Virus record (IMG/VR): IMGVR_UViG_3300023084_000066
Span: 1 to 34,945 of that record
From: a virus
Direction: 5' to 3' (one strand)
DNA: 34,945 nt
Below, in pieces: positions 1-8,204 of this stretch. Numbering within the stretch: the stretch's first letter is position 1; each line of letters starts with the position of its first letter. A program made the translations under genes and the position numbers. The notes under the pieces were generated by a model, which was given only the letters and a program-made list of their open reading frames with translations, ran no database searches and had not been told where the DNA came from.

Positions 1-1
1 T

Positions 2-3000
2 GATAACTTGAATAGTGCTGGAACAGAACCAGCAAATAAAGTTCACTCTCCTATTATTGGTTTTGCTTATGATGGCAATCCAATCTATGGACCTTTTGCA
101 CATCAAAATCCACTAGATCCACAATCTGCTATTGTTAGAATGACATCTGGTTATTCTATCAAGAATTCTCGTTCTGATGGTCCTTCTGTCAATACATATG
201 CACTTGGATCTTTTATTGATGACTATACTTATACTCATCGTAGCGGATCTTTAGACGAAAATAATGGAAGATTTTGTATTACTCCAGAATTTCCAAATGG
301 AGTTTATGCTTATTTCCTCACTATTGATAGCAATCAAACACCACAGTTCCCATATATTGTGGGTGCCAATTTCTATTCTCTCCCAGTAGATAGTAATTAC
401 AATTCTGACATTAATCAGAATGACATTCCAAAGAGTGCAAAGAGATATAATGTTCCTGGCATTTCCAGAAATGGAGAAGGACTTATTGCTACAGTTTCGG
501 ATGTTTCATCTGGCACCATTGATAACATCGATATTGTCAGATCATCTTCTAACTTCTCTGTAAATTCAAAAGTATATTTTGACAACCAAGGAACAGAAGG
601 TTCTGAGGTAGAGGCAAATGTTGCTTCTGTTAAAGGTAAGTCTGTCAATTATCTACAAAGCAAAGAGACAAAGGTAGTAAAACTTACAACAATTCAAACA
701 GCATTTTTATTTGCTGATGATACACTAAGACAACCATCTTCTGGAGCATCTGGTAAGATTGTTGGAACGGTAGCAAGTGATAATGTAATTGTTCTTAAGG
801 AAGTTGTTGGAACTTTTGATACCACGGGCACATTCTCTGCTGATATCAAGACATTTTCAATCTTAGTAGATCAAGATAGTTCATACACTGAAGGTGCTAT
901 ATTAAGTCTAACAGATGGCGTCAACATACCAATTGCTACAGCAGAAGTATTAGAAAGCACAAATCGTCAAAACGTTGTTAAAATTAAAGTTCTTACAGGA
1001 ACTTGGATTGTAGATGAGGATTACTTCATTCAGTCCAGCAATCTATTCAACACCATTGGATCTAGAATTGTAACGCTAACTTCGCTTAGCGATAATCTAG
1101 AACCATTCGAAGTCAACCAGAGTGTTGCTTTGGTTGAAACTGATGTTGCACATGGTCTTGGTATTGGTGACAAAGTAACTATTGATATCAATCCAGATGA
1201 TGCAACAAAGACAAAGACATATTATTTGAGAAAGAGACTATATCAAGAAGCAACTCTTATTGCTCCAAAAGTCAACACCACTATTAATGATACTGGTGTT
1301 GGTAGATTCCAGATATTGAATGGTGGTGCAGATTACACCCCTGGAACATATAATAATGTTCCTTTGACAGGAGGAACTGGATCTGGAGCAACAGCAAGCA
1401 TTGTTGTTTCTGATGCTGGTGTTGTTTCTAGTGTTCAAATTCAAACGAAAGGATCTGGATATAGAAAAGCAGATTATCTTGAGGTTGATGATGAAAGTTT
1501 GGTAAGATCGAGTGCTTCTTTAAGCACAATGCGTCTCGTTATCTATGTTGACCACGTTGGTTTTGCCGCAGGGTCCACTCAACTGATTGTTGATGATGCA
1601 ACTAAGTATGCGGAAGGAGATCTTATTTCTATTGGTAATGAGATTTTAGAGATTTCTTCAATTTCTGGCAATACTCTTACTGTATTTACCGCTAGAGAAG
1701 GAACTACAGCAATTGATCACTATGATGGACAATCAGTATCTTTGTATCAACCAAGATATAACTTTGATCCAAACTTCCAAATTTTTGCTGGTGCTAACTC
1801 TGGATATGTCCAATCATATGATAGAGAAACCCAAAAAATTGTAATTGTTTATGATTATGCTACGCAGACAACAAATGCAAATGAAGTAACTCTAAGTTCT
1901 AGTTTCTTCGATAGCAGCAGTCCCTCCAGACTTGTTGCTGTGAGATCTGCTGGTGCTTTAAATTATAAGTTTGAATTCTCTGAAGATAACATATCATTTA
2001 CCCCAAATCCAAACATCAATATTCAAGAGTTCTACAAGTATGTTTTTGATACTTCACACTCTTCTTTGACTGGAACATACTTTGATATGTCCCCAAGTAG
2101 AAGTTTCAACTTAGAAACTGTAGAGAAAACCGCATCTACAATTCTTCCTGGCAATGCAGGATCATTTACTGATGTCAAGTTTGGTTTTGGTGCAAGACTT
2201 GCTGGCAACACATATCAAACAAAAACTGGCACTAACTTTACCAATTTCTACTATTATGATAGAAAAGGTATTGTTCAGGCAGATGGTGCTTCGCTCAAAA
2301 TAATTACAGACCCACTACAAGGAGTAAAAACTCTCAATTATGTTACCCCAACTCGTTTTGTTTATGATATTAATAGCGAGCCTCTTTGGGATGGTTCTGG
2401 ATCCATTTCTTATACTACTACTGGTCAGTTCGCTATTGGTGAAATCAATTCATTCGCAGTCACAAATTTAGGATTAAATTACAAAAAAGTTCCAGTAATT
2501 AGTGGCGTAGATCCAAATGAGAACTTTAGAGCTTCTGCTACTGTTTTATTTGATATTCCCACCAGCACTATTGTTGGTATTAGAATTGACGAGAAAGGAT
2601 CAAATTATGTAAATCCAAAAGTTATCGTTACCAATGGCGATGGTGTTGATGCGAAGTTCAAAGTTGTTGTAAGAAATGGAGAAATTTTCTCTATTACTAT
2701 TGATAACCCTGGTGTAGGGTATACTTTTGCTCCAGAAGTTGCTATTGTTGAAAGTGATGTTGAAGCATTTGTAGAAAGTCAAACTATTGGTATTCCAAGA
2801 AGTGTTTCTATTGTCAATAATGGTGGAGCATTCCATAGAGATAGAACAGTAGCATCGACATTTAATACTAAATCAGTTCTATCACTTTCTAACTTCAATG
2901 GAGATTTTAGTAAAGGTGAGATTGTAGTTCAAAGAATTGGATCTACTGAAGTTGCTCGTGCTAAAGTATCCGAATGGAGATTTGGTTCTAACCTACTAAA

Positions 3001-6000
3001 AGTCGAGAATGTAGAGGGAATTTTCAGAGAAAATCAAACTGTTCAGTCTCTCAATTCTCCAGTATCTGCAACAATCAAAGCAATCTTTGTAAGCACATTT
3101 GCAGAACAAATCACTGGTTTCTATGACAACATTGGATATTTCAAGTCCGATAGAGGAAAACTTGGAGTATCAAATCAGAAGATCTTGGATAGCTTCTTCT
3201 ATCAAGACTATTCGTATGTTGTAAAATCTAAGACACCAATTGATCAATGGCGTGAATTAATTAAGTCTACAACTCACCCTGCTGGATTTAAACTATTTGG
3301 TCAAGTTGATGTTGAAGCGACTGCACCAGTTGAGATGCCAGCAGAAACACCAAAAGCATCTCATTTCTCAATCATTCAACTCTGGGATCCTGCAAAGAAT
3401 AAGATTACTGTAGAGAACACTACCAGAACTGTTACCCAGACTGTTCAAAAGGTAGAAAATCAGAGAATTCGTAGAGGAGTTGGTTCTGCTGCTACTAGCG
3501 AGTTCTTGTTCAATGAAATGCGTGCTTTTGAAGTATCGCTTGCTGCACCTTTTGATGGATACTATGATACTGACGGCAGATTACAAGGAACAACATCATT
3601 CCAAATTTTGAATGACAGCAGAGTTCCATTTAGTCCATACAGTGATAGAAATCTGGTAATTAGTCTAGATGGTGTATTACAAGAACCAGGAGTTGCTTTC
3701 ACTGTATCTGGTGATCGCATCATCTTCAGTCAACCACCTCTCGGACCATACCAGAAACAAACTGGTGAAGGACAGTCTGATATTACATATTATAATGGCG
3801 TTACTTTCTATGGAAAGTATGTTGCATTTAAAGATAATCAGTATAATGCAAGATACTTCAAGAAAATTAGAAACATCTTCCAACGTAATGGCAGATGGTT
3901 GGATGCTGCCAATCAGGTTGAAAGAAACCGTCAGTTCATTGTTGAAGAAACCATTGGATATGCAAAAGAAACATATCCATCTTTAGATTGGAGCACAAAG
4001 CAAGATGATTATGAAGTAAACATCGGTTCTATTCTTGATGCATATGAGCACGATCTTAGATTTGGTGGAAACATCAAAACTGTAGATTACACTTCCATCT
4101 TTAATACAGATAGTGATTATCTATACATCCAGAATAACAGATCTCAATCTACTAGTATCTTTAAGTATGCAGCAAGACTGGCAAAACTTGCCATTAGAAA
4201 TTGGGATTACACAGATAGTGGTGTAACATACATTCAGGGTTCTAGAACTATGAATGTTACGGATACCGAGAACTTAGCAATCGGCATGTTTGTAAGTTCT
4301 GGCAGAGCATTCCCATCTGGAACTTATATTGTTTCTATTGACAGTGCAACACAAGTCACTGTAAGTCAAAGTGCATTAGCAAACTCATCTGGTGGGGGTG
4401 GAGCTCCAGCAGGAACCACATTACTAAGCGGCGCAGCAACTGGAGGACCTCTTGCTACCAACACAGGTGCTGTTGCACCTGGAAATACTTTCTCTGTTCC
4501 ACCTGGCGTAACTGTTACTGCTCCAGTATCCTTCTCTGGAACCGATCAGGCAACCTTCTCATGGAGTGGTATTAACAATGGTACTTTCTACGATGCTGCC
4601 AATCTGATTGAAGCAAACAAAGCATATATTCAAGAGGAAACAATTGGATGGGCAGAAGCAACATATCCTGGTGTTGATTGGAATTCAAAAGGAACTAAGT
4701 GCCAAAGAGATCTTGGATTCTTAGTTGATGCATATGTTTACCATCTCCGTTTTGGTGGAAATGAGAAAGTCGTTGAATTTGGACAACTTTACTATGTAAA
4801 AGCAAAATACCCAGAATCAGAAAACCTATTATTCATCAACAACGAATTAACAGAAAGTCTTGCCGCATTTGAGTATGCAAAAGACTTGATGATCCAAGCA
4901 ATGAGAAACACTCTTGGTGCGGGAACTTATACTACTATTACACCAGTCGTTGACAACAATATTCTGGTTGATAGTCAAAGTCCTTATTGTGCTGAAGTAG
5001 AGGGTGCTCTCGATACTTACAATAGTATTGTTGACACCATTCTATCTGAGGGTAAGGGTCTAGTTAGCAAAACAAATCAAAATCCAAATAAGGCAGGTAA
5101 CTGGTCACAGACACTAACCTATTCTAATTACAATATTATTGGTGATCCTTTACTTCTAGCACAAGAGTGTAATGATGTAATTTCTTCTGTTGATTCTCTG
5201 ACTTCAAATGTCGATGATATTCTACAGCAAGAGGCAGTTACCAGAACACTCCCCGATTATATTGATGGCGAAACTAAAGAATTTGAGTTGTATTGGGAAG
5301 ATGGTTCCGAAGTAATTGTCGAAGAAGATGAAGATTTATTCTTGACAATTAACGCTGTATTACAAAGACCAAAGTATACAGAAAACTTCCCACTATTTGA
5401 TGCATACTTTATTGACAGAACAGTAATTCCAAACATCATTAAGTTTGACGTTGCTCCTATTTGGGATCAAGACTTTAGTGCAAAGAGTATTGGAGAACCA
5501 ACTGCTGTTGAAAAGATTGTTGGTGTTGGTGTAGGAAACTACAAGAGACTAACTATTGACTATGAATTGGTAGATGGCGTAAGAAATGGTCCTTTCTTAA
5601 TTCTAGATGTAGAGGATAATACTGTTCAAAGTATCGAATCGGAAGATAATCTCTATGTCTTCTTGGATGGTGTTCTACAAAGAAAAGGATATTCTTACAC
5701 AATTTCTGGTCCAAATATTTACTTTGATGTTCCTATTCAACCAGAAGTAAAGATTGACATGAGATATCTTTATGGTAGAGATGTTGGTCAAATTCTCAAC
5801 ATCTATGACTTTGCTCCAGACACTTATTACTCCAGAGCATCATTTGTAATTGAAGATATTACACCAAGTGTTCGCCAAGATTATACCACTTATTCATGGA
5901 TGGGTGATAAAGTCGGAACAGCAATCCATGTTTGGCAGCAAAGAGCGAATGGAACTTACAATGTTATTGGTGAAATTACAAATCCATTTAGAACAGCAAC

Positions 6001-8146
6001 TGGTCTCTCATTTGATCTAAAATCACATAACGCTGTTATTGAACCAGGATTGGATTTAACTTTTGCGGTTAATGGAGCATACACAAGAACATTCACATTA
6101 TCAACTTCTGATTTTACAACTGCAACTATAACATATCAAACAGATGATGTTGGTAGAAAACTACTAAAAGATGATAGTGCTTCTTGGAAAGGAACATTTA
6201 TTGGTAAATCATACAGAAATCCTTTTGTATTCTTGTCTGATGGTGATAAAATTAGCGTTGACGGAGAAGAAGGATTTAGATCTATCAAGAAACTTCCAGA
6301 AATTGCAACTAGCAAAGATGGAAGAGATGGAGAACCTCTATCAGATGATGCTTTTGGAACCGTTTCTGTCGAATCTTACACTGGAATTACGAGAGGAGAA
6401 GGTCTATCAGTAATTGCCAAAATCGAAAATGGATCTGTAGTTTCTCTAGAGTGGAACCAACGTAGTTATGATCCACTGACGCAACCAACTGCTTATCAAT
6501 ATTATACTCCTCCTGTTCTTAAGTTTATTCCTAAGAATGGTAATGGTGGTGGAGCAAGAGCAAATGTTCTTGTAAGTAAAGGTCAAGTTATTAGTGTTGA
6601 CCTCATTGATGGTGGATCTGGATATACAGAAGCACCCCAAGTTATTGTATCTCGTCGTTTTAACATTCTTTCCGAAAGAGATATTGGTATTTCTCTGATC
6701 AACATTGGAGTTAATCCATATGTTGAAACAGGCGGAATGAACGTCATTTCTACTATCAATGTTCTTGGCAATCAAGTTTCTGGTATTAATACATTTACTT
6801 CCATTCTATTCAACAGTCCAGTTGATTCGGCAAGAAAGATTACTGCACAAATTCAATTAGTAGAAGAAGTTGGTGATAAATTAGAAAGAGAAGGAATTGA
6901 ATTTGTAAATGATTACAATACAATTGCTGATCAAATTCAGATTATTGATGTATTCCCAGAAGCAACCGTTGTTTCTGCACAAATTCAAGATATTGTAACT
7001 ACAAACTCAATTTCAACTGTAAGTAGACAGATTACATCGGTTGTTCATAATATTATTCAGAACACCTCTCTATCTAATATTAATTACTTTGAAGTTGCTG
7101 CTCTATTGCAGGTTGATTTGGATCCTACAGATACTGTAATTTACATTGCAGATACTTCTAAGTTCAAGACTGCTGGTTTCTTACTGATTGGTAACGAAGT
7201 TGTTGCCTATATGAGAAAACTCTCTGATCGTTTCTTAATGGTCAAGAGAGGTGAAAATGGCACTACCCCACAATTCTGGCCTGCTGGAACTTATCTCAGA
7301 CAAATCCCAGAGACTGTATCTATTGCTCCTGGTGGAGTTGCTGTCATCAGTTCCGAAGCAGAAGTCAAGATGGTTTCTGCATCTGCCTCTGCTGGTGGAT
7401 TTGAAAGAACCACCCAAAGACAAATTTCGTCTCCTGCAGACTTCTCTATTACTAGAGAAGCACTAGAAGTTCTGATTATTCCACCACCAAGTGGTGTTGT
7501 TGATGGTTACCAAGAAGATGTCTTTATCTCAGATCCAGTTTCAACTAGATTAAACGGATTTGTTGATCTACTTGATGATTATGGTGTTGTTCAAAGAGAT
7601 GGAACTGTTATTTACGTAACTAACTTTGTGTTTGGAGTTGCGTCAGAATACATTGGACAATATACAAGAACCAATGTGGGACATAGAATTAGTCATTATA
7701 ATGGTATATTTGATGACGGAACGGCAAATGTTTCTGGATTAACACTACTCGAATTTGACACTTACTTCCCAGCAGTAACAATTAGAGACTTTACCGAAAG
7801 AAAAGATTCTAGTTACACAATTTCTGGAGTTAAGTTTAGTTTGATGCCACCATCAATTCAAAATCCAGTCCAAATTGCAACAAACACTACAACAATCACT
7901 GGTGGAAGTGCTGGCGGATCAGATACAGTAATTACTGTTGCAGATACTTATCTGTTCCCAGATAGTGGTCATCTACTGATCTATACAAGTGGTGTTGGAT
8001 TTGGAATGAATGTGATTTCTTATAGTGGAAAGACTTCAACATCGTTTACTGGTTGTCAAGTTATTCGTGAGCATGAAACTACACCTGGAAATGGAGGTTT
8101 CGTCATTGCAGGAACCACAGAGGTGCAACCAACGACAATTACCTAA
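2..8146 (+). CDS. Giant YHYH-domain virion/baseplate protein, 5'-truncated (T4 gene 7 position)
   Basis: The reading frame is open from the first base, so the true start lies upstream; the first possible in-window start (TTG at 8) is not convincing. Residues are counted from base 2. Residues 15-115 form a YHYH-type domain: HSPIIGFAYDGNPIYGPF, then SLDENNGRF near 83-91; YAYF at 102-105 replaces the family's YHYH. Downstream lie GSGY beta repeats, two F-x-x-GE modules and three RG-x-x-GT modules (two of them near the C-terminus). A segment at about 1065-1096 (FYQDYSY through HPAGF) resembles one I recall from large marine myovirus baseplate proteins. Also present are three DGVLQ-type beta modules and two helical CRRD/GGN-type modules at 1300-1401 and 1529-1637. 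The gene lies directly before gp8, the place of T4 gene 7 (1032 residues), but I see no convincing gp7 sequence match, so the gp7 role is positional inference. That it is structural is fairly sure. Confidence 0.85.
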   Translation, partial: DNLNSAGTEPANKVHSPIIGFAYDGNPIYGPFAHQNPLDPQSAIVRMTSGYSIKNSRSDGPSVNTYALGSFIDDYTYTHRSGSLDENNGRFCITPEFPNGVYAYFLTIDSNQTPQFPYIVGANFYSLPVDSNYNSDINQNDIPKSAKRYNVPGISRNGEGLIATVSDVSSGTIDNIDIVRSSSNFSVNSKVYFDNQGTEGSEVEANVASVKGKSVNYLQSKETKVVKLTTIQTAFLFADDTLRQPSSGASGKIVGTVASDNVIVLKEVVGTFDTTGTFSADIKTFSILVDQDSSYTEGAILSLTDGVNIPIATAEVLESTNRQNVVKIKVLTGTWIVDEDYFIQSSNLFNTIGSRIVTLTSLSDNLEPFEVNQSVALVETDVAHGLGIGDKVTIDINPDDATKTKTYYLRKRLYQEATLIAPKVNTTINDTGVGRFQILNGGADYTPGTYNNVPLTGGTGSGATASIVVSDAGVVSSVQIQTKGSGYRKADYLEVDDESLVRSSASLSTMRLVIYVDHVGFAAGSTQLIVDDATKYAEGDLISIGNEILEISSISGNTLTVFTAREGTTAIDHYDGQSVSLYQPRYNFDPNFQIFAGANSGYVQSYDRETQKIVIVYDYATQTTNANEVTLSSSFFDSSSPSRLVAVRSAGALNYKFEFSEDNISFTPNPNINIQEFYKYVFDTSHSSLTGTYFDMSPSRSFNLETVEKTASTILPGNAGSFTDVKFGFGARLAGNTYQTKTGTNFTNFYYYDRKGIVQADGASLKIITDPLQGVKTLNYVTPTRFVYDINSEPLWDGSGSISYTTTGQFAIGEINSFAVTNLGLNYKKVPVISGVDPNENFRASATVLFDIPTSTIVGIRIDEKGSNYVNPKVIVTNGDGVDAKFKVVVRNGEIFSITIDNPGVGYTFAPEVAIVESDVEAFVESQTIGIPRSVSIVNNGGAFHRDRTVASTFNTKSVLSLSNFNGDFSKGEIVVQRIGSTEVARAKVSEWRFGSNLLKVENVEGIFRENQTVQSLNSPVSATIKAIFVSTFAEQITGFYDNIGYFKSDRGKLGVSNQKILDSFFYQDYSYVVKSKTPIDQWRELIKSTTHPAGFKLFGQVDVEATAPVEMPAETPKASHFSIIQLWDPAKNKITVENTTRTVTQTVQKVENQRIRRGVGSAATSEFLFNEMRAFEVSLAAPFDGYYDTDGRLQGTTSFQILNDSRVPFSPYSDRNLVISLDGVLQEPGVAFTVSGDRIIFSQPPLGPYQKQTGEGQSDITYYNGVTFYGKYVAFKDNQYNARYFKKIRNIFQRNGRWLDAANQVERNRQFIVEETIGYAKETYPSLDWSTKQDDYEVNIGSILDAYEHDLRFGGNIKTVDYTSIFNTDSDYLYIQNNRSQSTSIFKYAARLAKLAIRNWDYTDSGVTYIQGSRTMNVTDTENLAIGMFVSSGRAFPSGTYIVSIDSATQVTVSQSALANSSGGGGAPAGTTLLSGAATGGPLATNTGAVAPGNTFSVPPGVTVTAPVSFSGTDQATFSWSGINNGTFYDAANLIEANKAYIQEETIGWAEATYPGVDWNSKGTKCQRDLGFLVDAYVYHLRFGGNEKVVEFGQLYYVKAKYPESENLLFINNELTESLAAFEYAKDLMIQAMRNTLGAGTYTTITPVVDNNILVDSQSPYCAEVEGALDTYNSIVDTILSEGKGLVSKTNQNPNKAGNWSQTLTYSNYNIIGDPLLLAQECNDVISSVDSLTSNVDDILQQEAVTRTLPDYIDGETKEFELYWEDGSEVIVEEDEDLFLTINAVLQRPKYTENFPLFDAYFIDRTVIPNIIKFDVAPIWDQDFSAKSIGEPTAVEKIVGVGVGNYKRLTIDYELVDGVRNGPFLILDVEDNTVQSIESEDNLYVFLDGVLQRKGYSYTISGPNIYFDVPIQPEVKIDMRYLYGRDVGQILNIYDFAPDTYYSRASFVIEDITPSVRQDYTTYSWMGDKVGTAIHVWQQRANGTYNVIGEITNPFRTATGLSFDLKSHNAVIEPGLDLTFAVNGAYTRTFTLSTSDFTTATITYQTDDVGRKLLKDDSASWKGTFIGKSYRNPFVFLSDGDKISVDGEEGFRSIKKLPEIATSKDGRDGEPLSDDAFGTVSVESYTGITRGEGLSVIAKIENGSVVSLEWNQRSYDPLTQPTAYQYYTPPVLKFIPKNGNGGGARANVLVSKGQVISVDLIDGGSGYTEAPQVIVSRRFNILSERDIGISLINIGVNPYVETGGMNVISTINVLGNQVSGINTFTSILFNSPVDSARKITAQIQLVEEVGDKLEREGIEFVNDYNTIADQIQIIDVFPEATVVSAQIQDIVTTNSISTVSRQITSVVHNIIQNTSLSNINYFEVAALLQVDLDPTDTVIYIADTSKFKTAGFLLIGNEVVAYMRKLSDRFLMVKRGENGTTPQFWPAGTYLRQIPETVSIAPGGVAVISSEAEVKMVSASASAGGFERTTQRQISSPADFSITREALEVLIIPPPSGVVDGYQEDVFISDPVSTRLNGFVDLLDDYGVVQRDGTVIYVTNFVFGVASEYIGQYTRTNVGHRISHYNGIFDDGTANVSGLTLLEFDTYFPAVTIRDFTERKDSSYTISGVKFSLMPPSIQNPVQIATNTTTITGGSAGGSDTVITVADTYLFPDSGHLLIYTSGVGFGMNVISYSGKTSTSFTGCQVIREHETTPGNGGFVIAGTTEVQPTTIT
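1300..1470 (+). repeat. GSGY beta repeats in the first gene
   Basis: NGGADYTPGTYNNVPLTGGT followed by GSGATASIVV and KGSGYRKADYLEV. It shares a 21-base exact DNA match (1377-1397) with the array in the cupredoxin gene (19013-19033). Further, more diverged units occur at about 2440-2760 and 6499-6640. Confidence 0.75.
3899..4204 (+). repeat. Helical CRRD/GGN module copy A (first gene)
   Basis: LDAANQVERNRQFIVEETIG, YPSLDW, ILDAYEHDLRFGGN and AARLAKLAIRNW. The CRRD cysteine is replaced by tyrosine (DDYEVN), and the downstream C-x-x-V helix is missing. Confidence 0.72.
4586..4912 (+). repeat. Helical CRRD/GGN module copy B (first gene)
   Basis: FYDAANLIEANKAYIQEETI, YPGVDW, KCQRDLGFLVDAYVYHLRFG, GGN and AKDLMIQAMRNT. 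It is followed by PYCAEVEGALDTYNSIVDTI, so both module cysteines are present. Confidence 0.76.
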
Positions 8147-8167
8147 ATATTGCTATAAATATAAATA
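8143..8167 (+). promoter_or_regulatory. Three stacked T4-type late promoter motifs upstream of gp8
   Basis: CTAAATA at 8143-8149 starts inside the stop codon of the preceding gene. It is followed by two overlapping perfect T4 late consensus boxes TATAAATA at 8154-8161 and 8160-8167. They lie about 40-60 bases before the gp8 start, a spacing repeated at other gene starts here. T4 late promoters consist of this single -10-like box read by the gp55-gp33-sliding clamp system; that this phage uses the same system is inference. Confidence 0.75.
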
Positions 8168-8204
8168 ACTCAGGCACAAATTACAACGTCGGACAAAGAA
8201 ACCC

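Noticed and set aside
8-10. TTG as the start codon of the first gene
   Set aside because: The frame is open to the window edge, no ribosome binding site can be seen, and the YHYH domain begins within a few residues; the gene almost certainly starts upstream.
415-648. Minus-strand open frames throughout, such as this one and those at 11162-11473 and 17583-17951
   Set aside because: All lie inside long + strand genes with strong protein signatures, have no promoters or ribosome sites, and have low-complexity translations typical of shadow frames.
3669-3986. A second + strand gene of 105 codons overlapping the first gene in another frame
   Set aside because: It lies wholly inside the conserved module sequence of the main frame and has no independent features.
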